Shown: positions 15,538 through 23,150 of the stretch, in pieces | Layout: each line of letters starts with the position of its first letter | Numbering within the stretch: position 1 is the stretch's first letter | NCBI GenBank assembly: GCA_902794005.1 | Contig: CADBFO010000017.1 | Location: forward strand, 1 to 64,000 | Origin: an uncultured Bacteroidia bacterium | Lineage (GTDB): Bacteria; Bacteroidota; Bacteroidia; Bacteroidales; UBA932 | Reading direction: 5' to 3' | DNA: 64,000 nucleotides | Translations under genes and position numbers: made by a program | The notes under the pieces: model-generated | Told to the model about the DNA's origin: nothing | The model's input: the letters and a program-made list of their open reading frames with translations, nothing else | The model's database searches: none

Positions 15538-17223
15538 ATGAAAGACTTGTTTTTCGGATATGGCATCGCCCACTCCATCATGCTGTTTGCTTTTGTGATC
15601 GGGGTGGGAATCTTTCTGGGCCGCTTCAAGGTCAAGGGGGTTTCCTTGGGCTCTACCTGGATCCTGTTCCTGGGCATCCTGATGGGACATCTCGGCTTCA
15701 AGGCCGATCTGGATGTCCTCCATTTCGTAAAAGAGTTCGGCCTTATCCTCTTTGTCTTTTCCATCGGCATGCAGGTCGGCCCCGGCTTCTTCCATTCGTT
15801 CAAGAGCGGTGGCGTCAAGATGAACCTGCTTGCCACCCTGTGCATTCTGTTGGCCGTGCTGGTGACCTGGGGCATTTCCGCCCTGACCGGGGAGGACCTT
15901 GGCACCATGACCGGCGTCATGTCCGGCGCAGTGACCAATACGCCCGGTCTGGGTGCCGCCCAGCAGACGTACATCGATGTGGCCGTGGCCGGCGGTGTCA
16001 GTAAGCTGGCGGCCGGCGAGGCTTCCGAACACCTGGCATCGGCCTATGCCGTGGCTTATCCGATGGGCGTTATCGGCGTCATTCTGATTATTTTGCTGGG
16101 CAAGGCCATTTTCAGGATCGACCCTCAGAAGGAACTGGATGACCTCAAGGCCCAGGACGAGGTCGTGGACAAAGCCCGACGCATGCATGTAGCGGTGGAG
16201 AACCCCGCCATTTTCGGCAAGAAACTGGAGGATGTCCTGAAGGACTTCGGCAGTGGCTTTGTGGTGTCCCGCGTCATGAAAGGGGAACAGATTATTTCCC
16301 CGGGCGCCGATACCGTCCTGGAAGAAGGGGACAAACTGCTTGTCGTCACCTCTCAGCACGAGGTGGACAAAATCCGTATTCTCTTCGGCCAGGAAGTTGC
16401 CATGCACCAGACCGACTGGGTGCGGAAAGACCACAACATGGTCACCCGCCGGATCGTGGTTACCAAGAGCGACCTTACCGGCAAAAAACTCAAGGAACTG
16501 GCCTTCCGCAGCGCTTACGGCGTCAGCGTGACGCGGGTGATCCGCGCCGGCGTGGAGCTGGTTGCCGGCCCTGACCTGTATGTGCAGATGGGGGACGGCC
16601 TCATGTGCGTGGGCACGGTGGACAATATCGAGAACCTGGCCAAGAAAGTGGGTAATTCCAACGACGCCCTCAACAAACCCAACCTGGTTCCCATCTTCCT
16701 GGGTATCGTGGTGGGGATTGTCTTCGGCTCCATTCCCATCCGTTTCCCCGGCATTCCGCAGGCCATCAAGCTGGGCCTGGCCGGCGGCCCGCTCATCATC
16801 GCCATCCTGCTGGGTCACTTCGGCCCCAAATATAAGATTACGACCTACACCACCACCAGCGCGAATTTGATGCTGCGTGAAATAGGCATTTCCCTCTTCC
16901 TGGCAGCCGTGGGCATCGGCGCCGGCGACAATTTCTGGAGCTCCATTGTCGGCGGAGGCTACTGGTGGATCCTGTACGGAGCGCTTGTGACCATGATTCC
17001 GGTGGGCATCACGTTCATTGTGGCCCGCGCCCTGTGTCACCTCAACTTCTATCAAATCTGCGGTCTGATCAGCGGTACGTGCACCAACCCTCCGGTGCTG
17101 GCGTTCGCCCAGGGCATGTACGGCAGCGATTATACCTCTGTGAATTACGCCACGGTGTATCCGCTTTCCATGTTCCTGCGGGTGTTGGTGGCGCAGCTTC
17201 TGATTCTGATCGCAATGGCATAG
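15538..17223 (+). CDS. AspT/YidE/YbjL-type putative transporter with two TrkA_C domains
   Basis: Inner-membrane protein of 561 residues of the aspartate:alanine exchanger (AAEx) superfamily. Two hydrophobic halves (about residues 8-190 and 385-560) each resemble an AspT/YidE/YbjL duplication domain. The second carries a GLISGTCTNPPVLAFA-like signature echoing SGAVTNTPGLGAA in the first. Between them are two RCK_C/TrkA_C cytoplasmic regulatory domains (about 200-370). The substrate is unknown; dicarboxylates or amino acids are plausible from the family. Start one base after the thioesterase stop, so probably one operon with it and the NUDIX gene. Confidence 0.88.
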   Translation: MKDLFFGYGIAHSIMLFAFVIGVGIFLGRFKVKGVSLGSTWILFLGILMGHLGFKADLDVLHFVKEFGLILFVFSIGMQVGPGFFHSFKSGGVKMNLLATLCILLAVLVTWGISALTGEDLGTMTGVMSGAVTNTPGLGAAQQTYIDVAVAGGVSKLAAGEASEHLASAYAVAYPMGVIGVILIILLGKAIFRIDPQKELDDLKAQDEVVDKARRMHVAVENPAIFGKKLEDVLKDFGSGFVVSRVMKGEQIISPGADTVLEEGDKLLVVTSQHEVDKIRILFGQEVAMHQTDWVRKDHNMVTRRIVVTKSDLTGKKLKELAFRSAYGVSVTRVIRAGVELVAGPDLYVQMGDGLMCVGTVDNIENLAKKVGNSNDALNKPNLVPIFLGIVVGIVFGSIPIRFPGIPQAIKLGLAGGPLIIAILLGHFGPKYKITTYTTTSANLMLREIGISLFLAAVGIGAGDNFWSSIVGGGYWWILYGALVTMIPVGITFIVARALCHLNFYQICGLISGTCTNPPVLAFAQGMYGSDYTSVNYATVYPLSMFLRVLVAQLLILIAMA

Positions 17224-17227
17224 CGTT

Positions 17228-17818
17228 ATGATGGATTTGTTGTATCCGGCCGATCCTGCTCCGTATTATCCCAAGCCTTCCATCTCCAGGCCCGGCAGGC
17301 AGGTGATCCCGAAAGGGGAGAAGGTCCCGCTGGTGGAGCCTGGCGGTCTGGTGTACGGCCAGGCCACCCGGGAATGGTGCCACGGTGGCTCCAAGGCCCT
17401 GCATCCCGTGGTGCATCTTCACATCATCGACCGTTTTTCGCGAATCTATCTGCAGAAGCGTTCCCTTGCCAAGGATTTTCTGCCCGGATACTGGGATACG
17501 GCCGTGGGAGGTCACATCACTTATGGAGAACGGGCCGAAGAAGCCCTCTACCGTGAAGCGGCCGAAGAACTCGGCTTGCAGGCGTTCAACGCCCATCCCA
17601 TCGAGTCTTATCTCTACGAGACAGACCGGGAACGTGAGCTTATTCTGGTCTATGCCACGGTCGGCCACCCCTGTCTGAACCCGGATAAGGGTGAAGTCTC
17701 TGAAGGAAAATGGTGGAGCCTGGAAGAATTGGAATCGGTCTGGGACAAAGAGATCCTTACCCCCAATTTCCAGTCGGAATTCCTTCGCATCAAGGACAGA
17801 TTGCTGGCACTTCTGTAG
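17228..17818 (+). CDS. NUDIX hydrolase
   Basis: 196-residue NUDIX-fold protein with an intact Nudix box, GGHITYGERAEEALYREA continuing AEELGL (GX5EX7REUXEEXGU), about residues 93-117, that binds the catalytic divalent metal. The N-terminal ~40 residues are an extra segment typical of YfcD/isopentenyl-diphosphate isomerase-like members, which suggests a nucleoside-diphosphate or isoprenoid-diphosphate substrate, not decidable here. Two adjacent ATGs (17228 and 17231); the first is used. It follows the transporter stop by four bases. Confidence 0.9.
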   Translation: MMDLLYPADPAPYYPKPSISRPGRQVIPKGEKVPLVEPGGLVYGQATREWCHGGSKALHPVVHLHIIDRFSRIYLQKRSLAKDFLPGYWDTAVGGHITYGERAEEALYREAAEELGLQAFNAHPIESYLYETDRERELILVYATVGHPCLNPDKGEVSEGKWWSLEELESVWDKEILTPNFQSEFLRIKDRLLALL

Positions 17819-17838
17819 GATTTTCCCTCAAAATGCCG

Positions 17839-17846
17839 TATCTTTA
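17839..17846 (+). promoter_or_regulatory. Possible -7 box of the DUF4922 gene
   Basis: TATCTTTA lies six bases before the ATG at 17853, one base from consensus. If used, the transcript would be leaderless. Confidence 0.4.
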
Positions 17847-17852
17847 CAAGGT

Positions 17853-19403
17853 ATGGCAACAGATATCGACAAATTTGTACACGACCAGTTGTCGGTTTGG
17901 CCGGCGGTGGCAGCCAAGTACCGGGCCCTCAAAAGCGCCCGGACACGCACCGTCCCCATCGGCGGCATCCTTGTGACGCTGCAGTCCAATCCCGGCCGGC
18001 TGCCCGTCTTCGACCATGGCTGCCCGCTTTGTGAAGAAAACTACATGGAGCATCAGCATACCCTTCCGTTCGAAGGGCGGAAGGGCCGCAAGTACGATAT
18101 TCTGGTGAACCGGGCTCCCATTTTCCCCAACCATCTGGTGATCACGCGCGATATCCATGTGCCGCAAACCATCTGGCACCGCTTCCCCGACATGCTGGAC
18201 CTGGCGGCCCAACTGGACAATTACATTGTTTTCTATAACAGCCCCAACAGCGGGACGTCGGTTCCCCAGCATGCGCATTTCCAGGCCTGCCCCAAGGGCT
18301 ATATGCCCCTGGAACGGGTGACGGAGCGCCTCCTGAGGGCCGTGGCGGCCGGCACTGTCCCGGAAGAACTGGCGTTCATCGATACGGCGCGGGATGCCCA
18401 GCTGTTTCATTATAAGCGCTTCAACCGGGGCATTTTCATGCTTCGTGCCCAGACTTCCAAGTCCATGGCCAAACTCTTTTACCGCCTTCTTGACTGCCTG
18501 AACCTGCTGGCCGAAGAGACCGAACCGCGTTTCAACGCTTTCACTTATTGCAGTGAAGGGGAGTTCCGCACGCTGGTCACGCTCAGAAGCGCGTCGCGGC
18601 CGCATTGTTATTATGCGGAAGGGGAGGAGCATTTTTCGATTTCCCCCGGTGCGGCCGACATGGCCGGCTTCGTCGTGGTCCCGGAAGAGGATGACTTTGA
18701 CCGGCTGAATGCCGCTGTCCTTCAGGAAATCTACGAAGATGTCACTCTTTCGGAAGCGGAGGAAAAACGCCTCCTCTGGCGTCTTGTGCGTACGCAGCCC
18801 AAAGTGGAAGTGGGCATCTGCGCAGCGCAGGAGGTTGTTTTTGAAATCATTTCCGACGGCGCCGGCCCCCAAAAGGTCAGTTACCGGGAAGGAAAGATCG
18901 ACTACAACGGTGTCCTGTACGACGAACTGGTCTTCGAGGCCGTCACCATCTCCACCCTTTTTGCCGAACCTTCTTTCATCCTTTATGGGGAGGGGAGTCC
19001 CCGCCGTTTTGCCGGTACGCTCAAATTGCTGGCCGAAGAGGGCGGGGTAAGGGCTGTCAACATTCTGGGTGCGGAGGATTACCTTCTGAGCGTCGTGTCC
19101 CTGCTGCCGGAGGAGCGTCGAAGGGAAGCATCCATCGCCATCCGACGCTCCCTGCTGGAACAGATGGAGCAGCGCCGGAAAGGGCGCTTGCATATCTCAG
19201 GCCCGGAACTTGTAAACACCCCGGAAGTGATAACCTGGCTGGAGCATCGGCCCGTTTCGGAGAAGCGTTCCGGAGAAGGCCCGGTCCACGCTCTTTTTGA
19301 CGTGTGCGCATCGGAGCATTGTTACCGTTATGAAGGACTGACGCCTGCGGCCGATGCCGACGCACGTTCGGTCATCGACGAAACCTGGGGACAGACAGAA
19401 TAA
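17853..19403 (+). CDS. DUF4922 family, HIT/GalT-like nucleotide phosphotransferase homologue
   Basis: 516-residue Bacteroidetes protein. The segment PQHAHFQACPKG contains the HxHxQ-type triad of the HIT/galactose-1-phosphate uridylyltransferase superfamily (about residue 140), and upstream NRAPIFPNHLVITRDIHVPQ has the matching strand pattern (compare GDP-galactose phosphorylases). A C-terminal half (about 290-516) of unknown fold follows. The name DUF4922 is from memory. A nucleotidyl transfer or phosphorylase reaction on a sugar phosphate is inference. Start at MATDIDKFVHDQL; a longer frame upstream overlaps the NUDIX gene and is not protein-like. Followed closely by murI. Confidence 0.7.
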   Translation: MATDIDKFVHDQLSVWPAVAAKYRALKSARTRTVPIGGILVTLQSNPGRLPVFDHGCPLCEENYMEHQHTLPFEGRKGRKYDILVNRAPIFPNHLVITRDIHVPQTIWHRFPDMLDLAAQLDNYIVFYNSPNSGTSVPQHAHFQACPKGYMPLERVTERLLRAVAAGTVPEELAFIDTARDAQLFHYKRFNRGIFMLRAQTSKSMAKLFYRLLDCLNLLAEETEPRFNAFTYCSEGEFRTLVTLRSASRPHCYYAEGEEHFSISPGAADMAGFVVVPEEDDFDRLNAAVLQEIYEDVTLSEAEEKRLLWRLVRTQPKVEVGICAAQEVVFEIISDGAGPQKVSYREGKIDYNGVLYDELVFEAVTISTLFAEPSFILYGEGSPRRFAGTLKLLAEEGGVRAVNILGAEDYLLSVVSLLPEERRREASIAIRRSLLEQMEQRRKGRLHISGPELVNTPEVITWLEHRPVSEKRSGEGPVHALFDVCASEHCYRYEGLTPAADADARSVIDETWGQTE

Positions 19404-19410
19404 CAACGTT

Positions 19411-20190
19411 ATGGCAACTATCGGCATATTCGATTCCGGCTGCGGTGGCCTTTCGGTCTATCGGGAACTGGTAAAAGTGCTCCCGGAGGAACAGTATCAC
19501 TATTACTCCGACAACGCTCACTGCCCGTACGGGGAGAAATCGGCCCTGTACATCCGGCGGCGCGCGCGCTTCATCACGGAATTCCTTCTGGACAAGGGGG
19601 CCGATATCATCGTAGTTGCCTGCAACACCGCCACGGCGGCGGCCATCGCCACGCTTCGGGCAGCGTATCCGGATGTTCCCTTCGTGGGCATGGAGCCTGC
19701 CGTGAAGCCGGCGGCTCTGGGAACCCGCAGCGGCGTCATCGGCGTCCTGGCGACGGCCGGCACTCTAAAAGGGTCCAAATATCTTAACACCAGAGGTTTA
19801 TACGAGGACGACGTTACCATTGCCGAGCATGTGGGCCAGGGCTTTGTGGAACTGGTGGAAAGCGGGATTCTGGATGGTCCGGAGGCCGAAGCGCTTGTCC
19901 GCGCCTCCCTCCAGCCGCTGCTGGATACCGGGGCCGACACCATTGTCCTGGGCTGCACGCACTACCCTTTCCTGCAGCCGCTGATTGAACGGCTGGCCGG
20001 CCCGTCGGTGCGGGTCATCGACCCCGCCCCGGCCGTGGCCCGGCAAACCCTCCACGTGTTGGAGCAGCGCGGCGTCCCCATCGGCGCGGGCCCTTTTTCC
20101 GTGAAACTATACGCTTCCGGCGACCCCGCCGCCCTCAACCGTATCTTTGGCTCGTTGACGGGTGGCTCGGAACATATTAATAGTCAATAA
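19411..20190 (+). CDS. murI: Glutamate racemase
   Basis: Makes D-glutamate for peptidoglycan stem peptides. Both catalytic cysteines are in their motifs: ACNTATAAAIATL and GCTHYPFL. The N-terminal GIFDSGCGGLSVYREL holds the conserved Asp/Ser. 259 residues, normal length. The start at MATIGIFDSG is the family start; the frame extends upstream into the DUF4922 gene but without homology. Stop followed directly by a hairpin element. Confidence 0.96.
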   Translation: MATIGIFDSGCGGLSVYRELVKVLPEEQYHYYSDNAHCPYGEKSALYIRRRARFITEFLLDKGADIIVVACNTATAAAIATLRAAYPDVPFVGMEPAVKPAALGTRSGVIGVLATAGTLKGSKYLNTRGLYEDDVTIAEHVGQGFVELVESGILDGPEAEALVRASLQPLLDTGADTIVLGCTHYPFLQPLIERLAGPSVRVIDPAPAVARQTLHVLEQRGVPIGAGPFSVKLYASGDPAALNRIFGSLTGGSEHINSQ

Positions 20191-20247
20191 TTTACGTATA
20201 TTCCTCTGCGCTTTTTGCGCAGAGAAATACAAGCAAGTAACTGATTT
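20191..20247. repeat. Palindromic element, copy 1 (between murI and namZ-like gene)
   Basis: An 8-bp stem CTCTGCGC (20204-20211) / GCGCAGAG (20217-20224) with a TTTTT loop sits in a longer stretch resembling bases 22985-23050. The outer arms are decayed compared with copy 2 (TTACGTATATTC matches the left arm; the right arm diverged). It may act as the murI terminator. Such paired hairpins are typical of REP/BIME-like or MITE remnants. Confidence 0.75.
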
Positions 20248-20255
20248 ACAGAAAG

Positions 20256-21494
20256 ATGCGAATCACCCAAATGTTACTCGGATTGCTGCTGGCAGTGCTT
20301 CCGGCCAGGGCGCAGGTGCTCACGGGAATAGATGTCCTGGAGCGCGACGGATTTGAACCGCTGAAAGGGAAGCGTGTGGGGCTTGTCACCAATCCCAGCG
20401 GTGTGGACCGCAACCTCCGTTCCACCATTGACGTTCTTTTCGAGGCGCCGGAAGTGCATCTGGTCGCCCTCTACGGGCCGGAGCACGGTGTACGGGGGGA
20501 TGCCTATGCGGGAGATCATGTGGAAAGCGGCAAGGACCCCAGGACCGGTCTTCCGGTGTATTCCCTTTACGGCAGCACGCGCGAGCCTACGCAGGAGATG
20601 CTCAAGGGAATTGATGTCATGGTGTACGACATTCAGGATGTGGGTGTCCGCTGCTATACCTTCATCTCCACCCTCGGTCTGGTGATGCGTGCCTGCGCCC
20701 GGGCCGATGTGGAAGTCCTCGTCCTGGACCGTCCCAATCCCCTGGGCGGCAACAAGGTGGAGGGACCGCTGGTGGAAGAAGGTTACTATTCTTTTGTGAG
20801 CCAGTTCCATATTCCTTTTGTCTATGGCCTCACGGTGGGAGAACTTGCCTCCCTTATCAATGAGGAGGGATTGAACCGAGGTCAGAAAGGGGACCAGAAG
20901 CCCCTCAAGTGCCGCTTGAACGTGGTCCCCATGCAGGGCTGGCAGCGTTGGATGCAGTTCCGTGACACCGGCCTTCCCTGGATTCTTCCTTCCCCCAATA
21001 TTCCTTCCATGGAGAGTGCTCTCTGCTATGCCAGTTCCGGTATCTGCGGAGAATACGGCTACCTGAACACGGGCGTGGGCTACACCATTCCGTTCCAGAC
21101 GTTCGCGGCTGAATGGATCGATGCCGACAAACTCAAGGACCGTCTGGACAGTTATGCCCTCCCCGGGGTGGCTTTCCGCACCATTCACTACAAGCCCATT
21201 TCCGGCTCCCTGTCCGGAAAACTCATCCATGGCGTACAGTTCTTTTTTACCGATTATGAATCGGCCCCGGTTTCCCTCCTGCAGTTTTATGTGATGCAGG
21301 CCATCCAGGAGCTGTGGCCGTCGCGCAGTCCCTATCCCCTCAAGAAAACCCGGATGTTGGATATTGTTTGTGGTACGGATTATGTAAGGACTACTTTCGG
21401 AAAGCGAATGAAAGCAGCCGACATCGTTGATTATTGGAACAAGGATACCGAAGATTTCAAGGCGCTTTCCCAACACTATTACTTATATCGTTAA
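20256..21494 (+). CDS. Exo-beta-N-acetylmuramidase-like protein (DUF1343, NamZ type)
   Basis: Exported 412-residue protein (signal peptide MRITQMLLGLLLAVLPARAQ) of the DUF1343 family, whose founding member NamZ removes MurNAc from the non-reducing end of peptidoglycan fragments (GH171). Seen: GLVTNPSGV near the N-terminus, GPEHGVRGD with the conserved acidic residue, VYDIQDVGVRCYTFISTL, LDRPNPLGG, and SPNIPSMESALCY. All are hallmark segments, so activity is plausible. It probably works in cell-wall recycling or degradation in the periplasm. Downstream of murI but separated by a hairpin; followed 19 bases later by a Ser-rich exported protein. Confidence 0.85.
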   Translation: MRITQMLLGLLLAVLPARAQVLTGIDVLERDGFEPLKGKRVGLVTNPSGVDRNLRSTIDVLFEAPEVHLVALYGPEHGVRGDAYAGDHVESGKDPRTGLPVYSLYGSTREPTQEMLKGIDVMVYDIQDVGVRCYTFISTLGLVMRACARADVEVLVLDRPNPLGGNKVEGPLVEEGYYSFVSQFHIPFVYGLTVGELASLINEEGLNRGQKGDQKPLKCRLNVVPMQGWQRWMQFRDTGLPWILPSPNIPSMESALCYASSGICGEYGYLNTGVGYTIPFQTFAAEWIDADKLKDRLDSYALPGVAFRTIHYKPISGSLSGKLIHGVQFFFTDYESAPVSLLQFYVMQAIQELWPSRSPYPLKKTRMLDIVCGTDYVRTTFGKRMKAADIVDYWNKDTEDFKALSQHYYLYR

Positions 21495-21513
21495 TCCTAA
21501 AAACGAAGATGCT

Positions 21514-22962
21514 ATGAGAAGTTTAACCACCCTTGCCACTTCCATGATGCTGGCGTTTGTCATGCTCATGGCACCTGATATGCTGGCCCAGTCCCGCTCT
21601 AAGGGCGGCAGTTCTTCCGGCCGGTCCACCACTTCCGGAACCACCACCCGTTCTTCGGGCAGTTCCGTTTCCCGTTCTTCCGGAACCACCACCCGCTCGT
21701 CCGGCGGCACGGTAAACCGTTCTTCAGGAACCACCACCCGTTCTTCCGGCAGCGCAGCCGTGCAGCAGGACCGTCGGAGCACCACTTCGACCAGCCGCTC
21801 CTCCGGCAGCGGTCAGGCCACCCGCTCCTCCGGCAGTTCCGTAACCCGTTCTTCCGGCAGCAGCACCGCCGGTACCGGCACCAGCCGGTCTTCCAGCGCT
21901 ACCCGCTCTTCTTCCGGCAGTTCTTCGGCCGCCAAGAGCACCGGCGCACCGTCCGGCGGCACTACGGTCCGTTCTTCCAGCCAGTCCCATTCCAACCAGA
22001 GCGTGAGGCAGCCCGTGCAGAACACCGGGTCGGTTTCCTCTTCCGGCACTTCCCGCACATCGGCAGGCGGCGGCACTACCGTTACCGGCACCACCGTCCG
22101 CTCTTCCAACGTGAGCCGCACCGGACTCACCTCCGGTGTCGTCACCAAGGACTCGGCTCCCGTGCAGCCCACTTATCGGGATGACGGTTACAACTACCGC
22201 TACAACGATGACATGCGGGTGGACGATCGGCACAACATGTACCGCATCCCTCCGCGCCAGCGGGATCCCATGCCCTGGGACCGTGCAGGTTATTTCTGGG
22301 GAGACCATCCGCACTATTACGGATATCGTATCCACAGCCTGCCTCCGCAGTGGCGCCGTATCAGCCACTGGGGCATCGACTACTACTTCCACAACGGGAT
22401 TTATTACCGTCCCTTCGGAGGTGTGTATGTCGTCTGCCGTCCTCCTTTCGGCACTCCGCTGGAGGCCGCCATCGACCGCGCCATTTTCCGCGCTGTCACT
22501 TTCGCCTACTATTGCGATACCTACCGTACCTATAGCCGTACTTTCGACTATTACAACGTAATTGCCAGACAGAACCTCATCATTGCCCAGCAGAACGCCC
22601 GCCTCATCGCGCGGAACAGCAGTTATGCCATCAATGCAAACCGTGCCCTCACCGCCTATGAGCTGGCCGAGAAACTGGGCCTTGTCCAGAGCTATGCCTA
22701 CGCCAACTCCGAGTATTTCTACCAGGACGGCGTGTTCTACACCATCTCCGCCTCCGGCGTGTATTCCACCATCGTGCCTCCTGCAGGCGCCCTGGTTTCC
22801 TCCCTCCCGGACGACTATGAGATCATCGTGATGAACGGTGCCGAGTACTACATGGTGGACAACACCGTATATCGCACCACCCTCTTCGAAGGCGTTCCCT
22901 ACCTGGAGGTCCTGGGCCAGATGTACGGCAGCCTCTACAACCAGTACAACGTGTATCGGTGA
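21514..22962 (+). CDS. Exported Ser/Thr/Arg-rich protein with DUF6515-like C-terminus
   Basis: 482 residues with a signal peptide (about residues 1-26, ending APDMLAQ). Residues about 27-205 are low complexity, built from loosely repeated TTRSSG, SVSRSSG and SSSG blocks. The C-terminal half is Tyr-rich. It has two related segments, DYYFHNGIYYRPFGGVYVV and YFYQDGVFYTISASGVYSTI followed by PPAGALVSSLPDDYEII, which resemble DUF6515 (identification from memory, moderate). No enzyme motif. The basic, Ser-rich arm could bind the cell surface or be glycosylated (inference). Start at ATG 21514, giving the signal peptide. Pairs with the NamZ-like gene. Confidence 0.65.
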   Translation: MRSLTTLATSMMLAFVMLMAPDMLAQSRSKGGSSSGRSTTSGTTTRSSGSSVSRSSGTTTRSSGGTVNRSSGTTTRSSGSAAVQQDRRSTTSTSRSSGSGQATRSSGSSVTRSSGSSTAGTGTSRSSSATRSSSGSSSAAKSTGAPSGGTTVRSSSQSHSNQSVRQPVQNTGSVSSSGTSRTSAGGGTTVTGTTVRSSNVSRTGLTSGVVTKDSAPVQPTYRDDGYNYRYNDDMRVDDRHNMYRIPPRQRDPMPWDRAGYFWGDHPHYYGYRIHSLPPQWRRISHWGIDYYFHNGIYYRPFGGVYVVCRPPFGTPLEAAIDRAIFRAVTFAYYCDTYRTYSRTFDYYNVIARQNLIIAQQNARLIARNSSYAINANRALTAYELAEKLGLVQSYAYANSEYFYQDGVFYTISASGVYSTIVPPAGALVSSLPDDYEIIVMNGAEYYMVDNTVYRTTLFEGVPYLEVLGQMYGSLYNQYNVYR

Positions 22963-22988
22963 TCGGCAAGTAATTGACAGTTAATGCT

Positions 22989-23033
22989 TTACGTATAATC
23001 CTCTGCGCTTTTTGCGCAGAGGATTATACGTAA
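22989..23033. repeat. Perfect 45-nt palindrome, copy 2
   Basis: A 20-bp stem without mismatch, left arm TTACGTATAATCCTCTGCGC and right arm at 23014-23033, with a TTTTT loop. Same core and flanks as the element at 20191-20247. Lies downstream of the Ser-rich gene. It could end that transcript; a perfect 20-bp stem is more than a terminator needs and hints at a mobile or cruciform-forming repeat. Confidence 0.85.
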
Positions 23034-23098
23034 GTGGCTGATTATAAATAGATTCCGTGCCACCGGAAAATGCGGGATGATTTGAAAGGGATTATTAC

Positions 23099-23106
23099 TA
23101 TCTTTG
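23099..23106 (+). promoter_or_regulatory. -7 box of the C69/sialidase fusion gene
   Basis: TATCTTTG, exact consensus, 44 bases before the ATG. A TTTG at 23081-23084 is only 14 bases upstream, closer than usual. Confidence 0.55.
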
Positions 23107-23150
23107 TAAAGTACGCATTGTCGTGAAAAACCACCTTTTTCCGGAGAGTA

